In this document: in pieces, positions 1-7,503 of the stretch
Numbering within the stretch: position 1 is the first letter of the stretch
Layout: every line of letters begins with the position of its first letter
Source of the DNA: Gammaproteobacteria bacterium UBA6968
GTDB lineage: Bacteria; Pseudomonadota; Gammaproteobacteria; Pseudomonadales; Azotimanducaceae
DNA length: 14,440 bases
Assembly: GCA_002450255.1 (NCBI GenBank)
Contig: DJYW01000068.1
Coordinates: 1 to 14,440 of the forward strand
Direction: 5' to 3'
Translations under genes and position numbers: made by a program
The notes under the pieces: model-generated
Told to the model about the DNA's origin: nothing
Database searches by the model: none
The model's input: only the letters and a program-made list of their open reading frames with translations

Positions 1-374
1 AAAGCTGCCCAGGCAACGTTGGCAACCTTGTCGGTAGCAGCGTCTGAATCGCTGTTGCTCGTATCATCTTGAATATCGCTTGGCGAAGCGGTGATCCCTA
101 TTGGCGAAGCCGGATGGTTGTTGGCCATAGAGACAAACGTCAGCTTGGTGCTGTCGTAGAATACTTTGACGCCAATACCGGTCGTTTGCGTGCCGGTGGG
201 GTCCGTGTCGTAGCTCACCGCGATTGAGAATTCGGCCGTGCTGCCTTTACTGATGTCCACCGAACTTGGGCTGTTTGTTAGCACTTGGCTGTCTGCTGCG
301 GCACTAACACTCGCTGCGAGCAGTGGTAAGGCTAATAGTGTTGGCAATTTCTTTAAACCGGCGTTCCAAACCAT
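1..374 (-). CDS. Secreted protein with N-terminal cohesin-like domain (5' part only, runs off left edge)
   Basis: The reading frame opens at the ATG at 374-372 and stays open to the window edge (124 codons). TTTGGAGAAT places a GGAG 9 bases before the ATG. The N-terminus is a classical signal peptide: two lysines at 8-9, a leucine-rich core at about 10-22, and cleavage likely around residues 25-27 (VSA-AA). The mature part resembles a cohesin-type beta-sandwich. TTGIGVKVFYDSTKLTFVSM (about 64-83) and a later DKVANVAW match TGLGMRLHYDS (1825-1835) and DKYVSIAW (1872-1879) in the cohesin-like domain of the S8 protease encoded at 1345-7503. An acidic Ser/Asp stretch lies between these motifs. 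The C-terminus is outside the window, so any anchor or sorting signal is unseen. It lies 107 bases downstream of the CPBP protease gene and has its own candidate promoter. The secretion call is firm; the fold is inferred from the match to the neighbour. Confidence 0.8.
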   Translation of the reverse strand, partial: MVWNAGLKKLPTLLALPLLAASVSAAADSQVLTNSPSSVDISKGSTAEFSIAVSYDTDPTGTQTTGIGVKVFYDSTKLTFVSMANNHPASPIGITASPSDIQDDTSNSDSDAATDKVANVAWAA

Positions 375-420
375 TTTCTTATTCTCCAAACGAGCGACTT
401 ACTATTGATGAACACGAATA

Positions 421-442
421 ACTACTTAGTTTAATAAGTAGT
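421..442. repeat. 8-bp perfect inverted repeat, candidate operator
   Basis: ACTACTTA (421-428) and TAAGTAGT (435-442) are perfect inverted arms around a 6-base spacer. The element lies just downstream of the predicted -10 box of the secreted-protein gene, so it would cover the transcription start. It could be an operator for a dimeric regulator or a 5'-leader hairpin. On the plus strand it is followed by a short T run, but no plus-strand gene precedes it, so a terminator role is less likely. Confidence 0.45.
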
Positions 443-445
443 ATT

Positions 446-474
446 TTTTAAAAGAGTACGGGATAAATTGTGAA
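446..474 (-). promoter_or_regulatory. Candidate sigma70 promoter of the secreted cohesin-like protein
   Basis: Read on the minus strand, TTCACA (474-469, five of six matches to TTGACA) is followed by a 17-base spacer and TTAAAA (451-446, four of six matches to TATAAT). The start site would fall near 439, inside the 421-442 inverted repeat, giving a leader of about 65 bases before the ATG at 374. This is a pattern match by eye in an AT-rich spacer, so it is only moderately reliable. Confidence 0.4.
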
Positions 475-481
475 AAGTCAG

Positions 482-925
482 TTAATGGACCCCTTTAATA
501 GCCAGCACCAAACCCGCATTCCATGTGATGTGTATCGCTATAACCAGCGCCAGGCTTTCCGAGCGTTCCTTGAGGACACCTAAAACCAGGCTGGGGCCAG
601 CCACATAGAGCGCGGCCATCAAACCACGGCCCAAAAAGTGCAATCCGATGAAGCATCCGGTGCTCAGCAAGTTGGCACGACTGAGCACCCAAAATTGTGT
701 TTGCCCCCAAGCCTTCTTGCGGAAGGCTTCAAGCAACAAGCCCCGGAACAAGAATTCTTCGCAGACTGGAAAGACCACGATAAACACGAGCAAGTCATCC
801 CAACCCAAAGCGTTCAAATCGAGGAGCGACTCGCTTAGCGGTGACAGCGCGAGTAATCCCCAAACTGGCATCGCCAGCACAACGCTCCAAAGGTAATAGA
901 TGGCAAGTGGTGAAACGTTTCGCAC
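482..925 (-). CDS. CPBP-family glutamic-type intramembrane protease (MrtJ-like), probably 5'-interrupted
   Basis: This is a polytopic membrane protein of 147 residues with the three CPBP (CAAX protease and bacteriocin-processing, Abi) motifs intact: EEFLFRG with E56, E57 and R61; FIGLH with H96; and HITWN with H132 and N136. Hydrophobic segments lie at about 6-30, 43-65, 86-98, 102-117 and 125-143. Such enzymes cleave substrates within the membrane. The SxANL...H...PSLVLGxLxERSxSL...WNAG pattern recalls the MrtJ-type proteases linked to JDVT-CTERM sorting signals, a family resemblance from memory. The frame given here starts at a GTG (925) with no convincing Shine-Dalgarno, and a TAG lies four codons upstream. 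Beyond that TAG the same frame continues to an ATG at 1054 with an excellent ribosome binding site. The original protein was probably 190 residues and is now interrupted, or restarts at this GTG. Confidence 0.8.
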   Translation of the reverse strand: MRNVSPLAIYYLWSVVLAMPVWGLLALSPLSESLLDLNALGWDDLLVFIVVFPVCEEFLFRGLLLEAFRKKAWGQTQFWVLSRANLLSTGCFIGLHFLGRGLMAALYVAGPSLVLGVLKERSESLALVIAIHITWNAGLVLAIKGVH

Positions 926-934
926 TCGTTTTAA

Positions 935-1054
935 CTACTCGAGATACTGCAAAAAAATCCGGTTAGCGTAGAGATCAAACAACCAGTTCCTGCAATCTCC
1001 TACCGCGCCGAAAATCTTCCGGGGCCCTTGCATATGCGGCAATCTCTCAGCCAT
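935..1054 (-). pseudogene. Severed N-terminal segment of the CPBP protease gene (39 codons to an in-frame TAG)
   Basis: An ATG at 1054-1052 is preceded by CAGAAGGAGT, an AAGGAG placed 7 bases before the start. The frame runs 39 codons to TAG at 937-935 and then continues in the same frame (Leu-Lys-Arg) into the GTG annotated as the start of the CPBP protease. The encoded stretch has a basic, amphipathic beginning and ends ANRIFLQYLE, which would lead naturally into the first membrane segment. The good Shine-Dalgarno, the shared frame and the weak alternative start argue for one gene with a premature amber codon. Alternatives are a leader peptide coupled to the protease, stop-codon readthrough, or a sequencing error. 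Confidence 0.55.
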
Positions 1055-1344
1055 CGTCGCACTCCTTCTGTATTAGCACCGGACATCGGCAAGGTTTTTA
1101 ACCGGGGTCTGTTCTAAAGACCTCATAAAGAACTAGCTAACGCCTTTATAGGAGCTCTTGCAGTGGCCCCGGCAATCCTTCCACGTTGCTTGTATGGGCG
1201 TCGTAACCGGCTCTGCAACGCCCTTACTCACCAAAGTCAATCTACGGTCTAGCAACGTGGCTCAGACAACCCGCTGCGCCATCCGCTTGCGGTTAATCGA
1301 ACCCGACTAGCACAAGCCTTGGGCTGCAAGCGCCTTATCTAGCG
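1055..1344. other. Spacer between the S8 protease stop and the CPBP protease ribosome binding site
   Basis: I see no coding signal in these 290 bases on either strand. The notable structure is a 10-bp inverted repeat (listed separately). A smaller stem, GGTCT/AGACC at 1106-1110 and 1118-1122, has no T run on either strand and is not a convincing terminator. No clear promoter box is visible, so the CPBP gene may depend on read-through from the protease gene. Confidence 0.5.
1181..1260. repeat. 10-bp inverted repeat with nested 6-bp hairpin
   Basis: CCACGTTGCT (1181-1190) and AGCAACGTGG (1251-1260) are perfect inverted copies 60 bases apart. Inside them GGGCGT (1196-1201) and ACGCCC (1218-1223) form a second perfect pair with a 16-base loop. 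The whole 80-base unit could fold as a branched hairpin in RNA or as a cruciform. There are no T runs on either side, so it is not a standard Rho-independent terminator. Confidence 0.5.
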
Positions 1345-4300
1345 CTACATTAGGCCTCCCAGATATGCCTCTACCGTTGCCGCAGAAGGACGGGTAGCAC
1401 CATCCCCGATCGCACCCAAAATCAGCGCATCACCGCGAAAACCAAACATGTAGCGGATAATCAGCAACCCATCGGTCAAGGCCTCAACGCTGCCATTGCC
1501 ATCAACGTCTATGGTTGTCGACAAATCCTCAACGTAGCTTTTGATGGCACCGGCTTCAGCGCGAACGGCATCGTTAGCAACAGCGCCCGCAACTAGAGCA
1601 TCACCGCCGAAGCCAAACACCGTCCTGAGAATAAGTAGGCCGTCCGATAAAGCATCAGCGCTACCATTAAGGTCTACATCTAGCCCCGCTATGATGACTT
1701 TTGCAGTAGCGGGGTCGCTGCTCAGCAGGTAGCCGGGGCTGGTGGACGTAGCGGTGAGACGCAAGCTCGTAGACGAATAGTTTGCGCTTTCACTGCTGAG
1801 CTTAACTCTCACCTTGGTCAAAACTTTTGGCAACGCACCTGGCCAAGCCGGAGTGCTGATCGCGCCCCAGGCAATGCTCACATATTTGTCTGTACGCCAA
1901 TCGCCATCGTAGTTCGACCAATCGTCAGTAGACTCTGTATCAAAAGCAATCAGATCAAGCGGCAGTACATCTACGAACGCCAGCGACTCGATAACCGCGC
2001 TATCATAATGCAGCCGCATACCTAAGCCAGTTAACTCGCTCTGACCGTCAGAAACATCGTAGACCAGAGAGATTTCACTTTCGCGTTCTACCACCAACGA
2101 CCGCGGCATTATGATCGCAACGATTTGCGCCTTGCCATCGGCGATTGAAGCGCGTGTTCCAGCCTTATACTCGGCCAAGTTTGTAACGCCATCACGGTCG
2201 GCATCAAAGTCTGCGTCGTTGCTATTTGGATTAAGTCCTTCTTGTGCCTCCCATTCATCAGCCATGCCGTCGGCATCGCTGTCGCTATAGCCGCGCGCAT
2301 CCTCCGGAAAAGCATCAGTGGCGTCTGCAACACCGTCATTGTCATCATCGGTATCCGCATTATTGCCAATGCCATCTGCATCCGAATCCTGATATTCAGT
2401 GTTATCACTCGGGAAGAGGTCGGTGAGATTATCTACGCCATCTCCGTCTAAATCCGTGTCAGCGTTATCACCGGTCCCATCCTGATCGGTGTCCACCGAT
2501 TCGTTTGGATCAAATGGGAAAACGTCAACCGCATTGAGCACACCGTCACCATCTGAATCGAGTTGGCTTGGAATACTGATCAAAACTGCGTTTGGCGCCT
2601 CAGCACTACCTGCATTAGCGGTATTGCGCGAGTCTTTCGCTTCCAGATAATAGCTCAGCCCGCTGCCGGTCAGCGCCGTGCCCTGAATCGTAGCGACATA
2701 TTTCATGCCGTCACTGGACACCATCTCAATTGAGGCCCATTCAGACTGGCCGTCTAGACGAAAGTAAAGCGTAACCGACGCGATCGTCGTGTTATCACTA
2801 ACGTCTGCTCGCAAAGTGAAGTTTTCACCGCTCTTCGCAACCGTTTGCGGCACGTGCACTAAGGTAGGTGCTATCGTATCGGTTGGCGCAGCTAAGGCGA
2901 TATTTGAAGGCGGCGATTCACCGTTTTCTGAGACCACAGTAAAATAGTAGTAATGCTCGATGCCTGGCGAGACGTCATTGTCAATAAAGCTCTTAACCGA
3001 CTTATCCAAAGTCGCCTTATTGATCCGCTCGTAAGCGCCTTCCTCTTGTAACGACCTGTACAGATTGAAGCCGTGCAGTAGCTCAAAGTCATCCTGCGAC
3101 CAGGACAACGCTACCTCATCAAGCCCTCCGGAAGCCTGCAAGGTGAGCGCCTCGGCGCCACTAGTGACAATTTCAAAGCTGAACCGGCCCACATCATCGC
3201 CAGTCACCAACCAATCATTCGCCGCAGCAACGCCCCCAACGACACGTATCCTTTGATTGCCGTCACCGGTATCAGGCGTGAATCTATAAGAACCTTCCCA
3301 AACACGAGCGTTGCGCCACTGGCCGGGCACCAGATTAGTGCCCTCGGCATCTACGGGACCAAACGAAACAACGGGATCCATGTCCTGGTTCATATCCCGA
3401 TTAAAAGTGATTTCCCAGAACGACTCCTGATTGCCGAACTTATTTCCTGGTAACTCGTTCCCTTTGGAATCGGTTAACTTCACATCGACGACGAATGGAT
3501 ACGCAGATTCGGGCGCCTCACTGAGAATCGGAAGATAAGTAGCCGTTGACAGATTGAAATCGTCATAAAAATCGGTGACCGCCATTTCTACCAACGATTC
3601 ACCCGCACCCCCCCAGAAGTTCTTCGCGAGCGCCATCCGGTAATTCCAGCGACGTAGGCTATCTGCCTGAGGAGCCTTAATCGTCAACCATCGCGTTGCA
3701 TCAGCAGCTTTCCAATCATTCAAAATCGCGTTGTTTGTAAAACTGTTAGTGGAGTAACCTTCTGAAAATGCAATCAAGGACTTCTCTAAAGAATCTAGGG
3801 TGTGCGGGCCGGGAAGTTCGATGACTGCAACAAACGGATGATTTAATTGGCGATTACGGATGTTATACCCTAGATAATAATAATTAGGGTTGTTTAAGTC
3901 CGGCTCTTTGGTTTCCCAATCGTTATTAAAAGGTGTTCTGTTCCGCCAAGCTATTGTAGCTGCTGGGGCTTCATTAGTGTGAGCCAGATCATCGGCAGAG
4001 ATATCCCACCCTTGCTCCGTTTTTACCGTGACGGGATCGTAATATATCTGGGTTGCTTTCCAGTCCCACGCCGGCACCTCTCCAGAGTCCCACCGGTAAT
4101 TTCCATCAGGACCTCTGATCAAACCTACGTAGAACTCTTGATTAAATGCGTAATCGGCGCAATATTCGTAACTTACTTCGATCGGTTCTTCACACACTTC
4201 ATAGTTCGTCTTAAAGTAATCCGACCCTTTAAGCACCAAAGATTCCAGCCATTGGTCGACAGCCATAATCTCCTCCTTGTCGGAGATCGAATAAAGATAA

Positions 4301-7300
4301 CCGTCTAAATGCCTAGCAAACGCCGCGGCAAAATCTAACCTTCCTCTTCCAATATCATCCCAATAATTATTAGTTTGAACATTTAAAATCGCATAAGTCT
4401 TACCGTTAAACTGAAAAGGTTCAAAGATAGCTGCGTCTTGCGATTCAGAGAGGTCCGTAAGCTCAGAACTAAAAAAGATTTCATTACCATCCCAGCTAGT
4501 AGTTTTCTGGGTATTACCTAAGAAAACAGATCCCGTAGTACGTATCCCTCCATTCGCCGCGACATTGTCAAACAAGCTTTCGTGCACGCTTGTGACCGTT
4601 TCTCCGTGAATGCCCCAATTCGATAATTCCCAACCGCCATCTTTTCTGCTTTCGCCGTAATCCCTGACTCTTGCAAGCTTGTTAAATCGGTTACCTACGA
4701 ATTCTTGTGACGACGAACCACTTATCGTAGGCACTTGTATGCTATGCCAACCACCCAAATTCGAAAGGTCACTGCCGTAAACCAAGTCCCCGTTCTCTGA
4801 CCAACGATCGAAGTGGTTATACTTCATGACGGTGGCTTTCCCCTCGATCATACTGTTTGTCACTTTATTGTAGGCAAGCTGTAGCGAACCGGACGCCACA
4901 GCAGTGATTTTTATGCCACGCTCAGGAAACAGGGAACTCGGGAAAAGAGTGATCGGCGAGCTCGACGAGCCCTCAGAGATAAAGGTGCCTTCAACTTGTA
5001 TATTGGCTGGCTTCCAGACTGTATAGGCGCTATCCGGCTGATTCGACCAAAACTGAATAGAAGCGCCCGGCGATACTTTCAGCGTGGTTCGCTTGGCCAC
5101 CAACACCGGCTTATCTACGATCCAAAGCGAGGCGCTATCCAGTGTAACTACGCCGTCTTCAATCCCATCCGAGTCAATATTGCCACCAGCAGTGCCCACC
5201 GCGTCACTATCAATGATACTGGGTAGCGCTCGACCACGACTCACCGCCATGGCGAAGGTAGACGAGAAGGTGTAGCTCTGAGAATCCCCTGAAGTTAGCC
5301 CGTTTTTCGCTTCAATAAGCACGTCAAAAGTCACGACGTGGTTATTCGGCGTATCAGCAGACAAGTTTGCAACAAAAGGGGAACTAACGCCTGTAGCGAG
5401 CAAATCAGCATCGTACACAATGCCATTGTCGTCCTCATTGAATGAACCGACCGCCCCGTAGTTAACGGCATCAGTTACGAAGGTTACATAAGGGTCTTGT
5501 GTTGCAGAAAGAGTGACCGTAACGCTATCGGCTTTGGCCCACCGATTTCTAATGGCTAAACCAAAATGCACAGTCTCGCCGGCATCCAAACTGCCATCGT
5601 CATCATTAGCGGAATCAATAGCGACTTGATCAAAAACCCAAGCTTCCTGGAAATAAAGTTCCGGCGCCGGGCGCTCTTGTAGCGCTTCAGACGCGTTTAC
5701 TAAACGGTACATATACGGCTCGCTCTTGCGAGGAGTAAGCGCTTGGGTCAGCGTACCGGTTGAGGCGACTTGGCCCATAACGAACCTGGAGGTATGCGTT
5801 GCTTTATCCGGGAATTTGGCGCGCACCAGTGCCGCGATACCAGAAACAACCGGAGCTGCCATCGATGTGCCGCTCCAAGCACTATACTGATCGTTAGGCA
5901 GCGGCCCCCAAATGCCGGAGCCTGGCGCCATCACCTCGTACTCGAGACCGTTTCGACCGCGGCAGTCCCAGTTACTGAATCGCGCCAGATAATCACCATT
6001 AGAATTGGGTGTTTCTTGACTAGCCATTACGCCCAAAACCCAAGGATAGGCAGCGGGATACATCGCGATACCTCGGCAAGCACTTTCGTTTGCTCGCCCT
6101 TCATTGCCCGCCGCAGCGACTAATACTGCCTGCGCATAAACCCGTTTTAGCGCATCTTCTTCAATAAGAGATCTGCCGTAGCCACCGAACGACATGTTGA
6201 TGATGTCAGCGCCATTCTCCAACGCATAAATCAGAGCTTCAGCAATGTCCACGCTATTAAAGCGGCCGGAGTAAACGCCGGCTTTGATCGCCATGACTTT
6301 GGCATTGTGTGCGATACCAACCACACCCTGACCATTTCCACCGGCAGCTGCTATGACGCCGGCAATGTGGGTACCGTGGCCATGATCGTCTTTTGGATCG
6401 CTGCTATGAACCCTACTATCGCTGACCACGGACACACCATGCACATCGTCTACAAAACCGTTGTTGTCATCATCGATACCGTTATCCGGAATTTCTTGAG
6501 GATTCACCCACATATTGTCTTTAAGATCCGGATGGGTGTAGTCCACGCCGGTATCAATGACTGCCACAGTTAGGCCTATTCCGCCGGCCGGAATACCGGA
6601 ATCCTCGAGATAGGCCCAAGCTTGCGGGACCTTAGTTGCATCGAGGTGCCATTGGTTTTCACGCCGTGGATCGTTGATGTCGGCAGCATTAATTTCGTTT
6701 AACCGCAAGCCTCGGTTGAAAACCGCTTCCGCGACGCCCACCTGGGGGAATCGATTCAACACCTCAACGACTTTTCTGACTTTGTCGGCATCCGCGTGCA
6801 GTCTCACTTGATACCAATTGTCGAGACTACGCCTGTCGCGAGAAGGCGTGCCTTGCACATCGTCGTTTTGGCCGGGAAAAATTTTAGCGATGGATTCGAT
6901 ACCGCCTATTGCGCCTAAATCGTCGAGCAGACGTTGGTTCTCTGGATTGACGTAAAGAGAGAACTGATTTTCGACAATCGAGACTTTACCAACGAGCCGG
7001 TCGTCTACCACATAACCATTAGCTGACATTTGCTGCTTCGCAATCCGCTTTTGTTGATCCAATTTTTTGGCGCGAGACACCTCCTCGTGCTCAAGCGCAG
7101 CGATGTGTTCAGCCTGCAAGGTTCCCGAAGACAGCAGGCGATCTAATGCCGCGACTCGGCCTTGGTATTTGTCGTCATCGCTTAACAGAGAAAATGCTTG
7201 CTTAGCCAGCCGCAACTCGGCGGGATCAAATCCGGGTATTGCATGGCTCACCTCTGCAGAGCCATCGGTGTCGGTCGCATCAGCATTATTTTTTTTGGCA

Positions 7301-7503
7301 ACGTCGCGGCTTGCAGTCGCGTTGGCAGTATCCCTTTGGGTCGCTGCTATTGCGCCATCGGTTCGGGCTTTGGATTCCGGCATTTCCGCCGCAACGCGGC
7401 CATTGTCCCGCTCGTATTGGAAAAGGAAAAAAAGTCCTGCCCCGCCAAGAATAGACATAGCGGCCAGGGTTATAAGCCTCACGAAGTTGCCCTTGTTGGA
7501 CAT
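1345..7503 (-). CDS. Giant secreted S8 subtilisin-like protease with Fn3, TSP3, cohesin-like and dockerin-like modules
   Basis: This 2052-residue multidomain subtilase (peptidase family S8) is probably exported and acts outside the cell on proteins. A basic N-terminus and hydrophobic stretch (8-28) form a signal peptide or signal anchor; I see no lipobox. Residues 90-270 look like a propeptide with a helical, charged part. The catalytic domain spans about 280-610: D317 in AVIDTG, H376 in GHGTH, N467 in AAAGNEG (oxyanion hole) and S547 in GTSMAAP are all present. After it come a beta-sandwich (about 615-750), a beta-helix-like region (about 785-1310), an Ig-like domain with FNRDM (about 1335-1446), Fn3 (about 1451-1540), an Ig-like domain (about 1541-1643), TSP3 calcium repeats (1648-1790), a cohesin-like domain (1791-1938) and two dockerin-like repeats (1941-2052). 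GGGGAG lies 6 bases before the ATG. It ends without an LPXTG or CTERM-type tail. The natural substrate is unknown. Confidence 0.95.
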   Translation of the reverse strand: MSNKGNFVRLITLAAMSILGGAGLFFLFQYERDNGRVAAEMPESKARTDGAIAATQRDTANATASRDVAKKNNADATDTDGSAEVSHAIPGFDPAELRLAKQAFSLLSDDDKYQGRVAALDRLLSSGTLQAEHIAALEHEEVSRAKKLDQQKRIAKQQMSANGYVVDDRLVGKVSIVENQFSLYVNPENQRLLDDLGAIGGIESIAKIFPGQNDDVQGTPSRDRRSLDNWYQVRLHADADKVRKVVEVLNRFPQVGVAEAVFNRGLRLNEINAADINDPRRENQWHLDATKVPQAWAYLEDSGIPAGGIGLTVAVIDTGVDYTHPDLKDNMWVNPQEIPDNGIDDDNNGFVDDVHGVSVVSDSRVHSSDPKDDHGHGTHIAGVIAAAGGNGQGVVGIAHNAKVMAIKAGVYSGRFNSVDIAEALIYALENGADIINMSFGGYGRSLIEEDALKRVYAQAVLVAAAGNEGRANESACRGIAMYPAAYPWVLGVMASQETPNSNGDYLARFSNWDCRGRNGLEYEVMAPGSGIWGPLPNDQYSAWSGTSMAAPVVSGIAALVRAKFPDKATHTSRFVMGQVASTGTLTQALTPRKSEPYMYRLVNASEALQERPAPELYFQEAWVFDQVAIDSANDDDGSLDAGETVHFGLAIRNRWAKADSVTVTLSATQDPYVTFVTDAVNYGAVGSFNEDDNGIVYDADLLATGVSSPFVANLSADTPNNHVVTFDVLIEAKNGLTSGDSQSYTFSSTFAMAVSRGRALPSIIDSDAVGTAGGNIDSDGIEDGVVTLDSASLWIVDKPVLVAKRTTLKVSPGASIQFWSNQPDSAYTVWKPANIQVEGTFISEGSSSSPITLFPSSLFPERGIKITAVASGSLQLAYNKVTNSMIEGKATVMKYNHFDRWSENGDLVYGSDLSNLGGWHSIQVPTISGSSSQEFVGNRFNKLARVRDYGESRKDGGWELSNWGIHGETVTSVHESLFDNVAANGGIRTTGSVFLGNTQKTTSWDGNEIFFSSELTDLSESQDAAIFEPFQFNGKTYAILNVQTNNYWDDIGRGRLDFAAAFARHLDGYLYSISDKEEIMAVDQWLESLVLKGSDYFKTNYEVCEEPIEVSYEYCADYAFNQEFYVGLIRGPDGNYRWDSGEVPAWDWKATQIYYDPVTVKTEQGWDISADDLAHTNEAPAATIAWRNRTPFNNDWETKEPDLNNPNYYYLGYNIRNRQLNHPFVAVIELPGPHTLDSLEKSLIAFSEGYSTNSFTNNAILNDWKAADATRWLTIKAPQADSLRRWNYRMALAKNFWGGAGESLVEMAVTDFYDDFNLSTATYLPILSEAPESAYPFVVDVKLTDSKGNELPGNKFGNQESFWEITFNRDMNQDMDPVVSFGPVDAEGTNLVPGQWRNARVWEGSYRFTPDTGDGNQRIRVVGGVAAANDWLVTGDDVGRFSFEIVTSGAEALTLQASGGLDEVALSWSQDDFELLHGFNLYRSLQEEGAYERINKATLDKSVKSFIDNDVSPGIEHYYYFTVVSENGESPPSNIALAAPTDTIAPTLVHVPQTVAKSGENFTLRADVSDNTTIASVTLYFRLDGQSEWASIEMVSSDGMKYVATIQGTALTGSGLSYYLEAKDSRNTANAGSAEAPNAVLISIPSQLDSDGDGVLNAVDVFPFDPNESVDTDQDGTGDNADTDLDGDGVDNLTDLFPSDNTEYQDSDADGIGNNADTDDDNDGVADATDAFPEDARGYSDSDADGMADEWEAQEGLNPNSNDADFDADRDGVTNLAEYKAGTRASIADGKAQIVAIIMPRSLVVERESEISLVYDVSDGQSELTGLGMRLHYDSAVIESLAFVDVLPLDLIAFDTESTDDWSNYDGDWRTDKYVSIAWGAISTPAWPGALPKVLTKVRVKLSSESANYSSTSLRLTATSTSPGYLLSSDPATAKVIIAGLDVDLNGSADALSDGLLILRTVFGFGGDALVAGAVANDAVRAEAGAIKSYVEDLSTTIDVDGNGSVEALTDGLLIIRYMFGFRGDALILGAIGDGATRPSAATVEAYLGGLM
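1348..1683 (-). repeat. Tandem dockerin-like calcium-loop repeats at the protease C-terminus
   Basis: Two copies with a 57-residue period occupy residues 1941-1997 and 1998-2052. Each begins with an acidic loop (DVDLNGSADALSD, then DVDGNGSVEALTD), continues with a GLLI(L/I)R helix, an (T/Y)xFGFxGDAL segment and a GA(V/I) turn, and ends with a second helix. This is the layout of type I dockerins, but the terminal acidic residue sits at loop position 13 instead of 12. I infer calcium-dependent folding and possibly protein docking. Confidence 0.7.
1690..2133 (-). other. Cohesin-like domain within the S8 protease (residues 1791-1938)
   Basis: The segment between the TSP3 repeats and the dockerin-like pair has the rhythm of a cohesin-type beta-sandwich: an SLVV...E.SEISLVYDV opening, a GLGMRLHYDSAVIESL core strand pair, then YVSIAWG and a VLTKVRVKL strand. 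The GxGxxxxYDS and AW motifs recur in the secreted protein at 1-374. The cohesin assignment rests on pattern and context only. Confidence 0.55.
2134..2562 (-). repeat. Thrombospondin type 3 calcium-binding repeats within the S8 protease
   Basis: Residues 1648-1790 contain successive DxDxDG(V/I/T)xDxxD units joined by FPxDxxExxD linkers: DSDGDGV, DTDQDGTGDN, DTDLDGDGV, DSDADGIGNN, DTDDDNDGV, DSDADGM and DADRDGV. These repeats bind calcium and act as rigid stalks in large secreted bacterial enzymes. Here the stalk separates the catalytic and beta-rich part from the C-terminal cohesin-like and dockerin-like tip. Confidence 0.9.

Noticed and set aside
2109..2408. Minus-strand 99-codon ORF rich in Met and Ile inside the protease gene
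   Set aside because: An alternate frame of the repetitive TSP3 Asp/Gly codons; composition is an artefact of the repeat.
4096..4200. Protease central segment as evidence of a frameshifted or chimeric pseudogene
   Set aside because: The 2052-codon frame is uninterrupted and all catalytic residues are intact, so the gene looks functional despite the odd composition.
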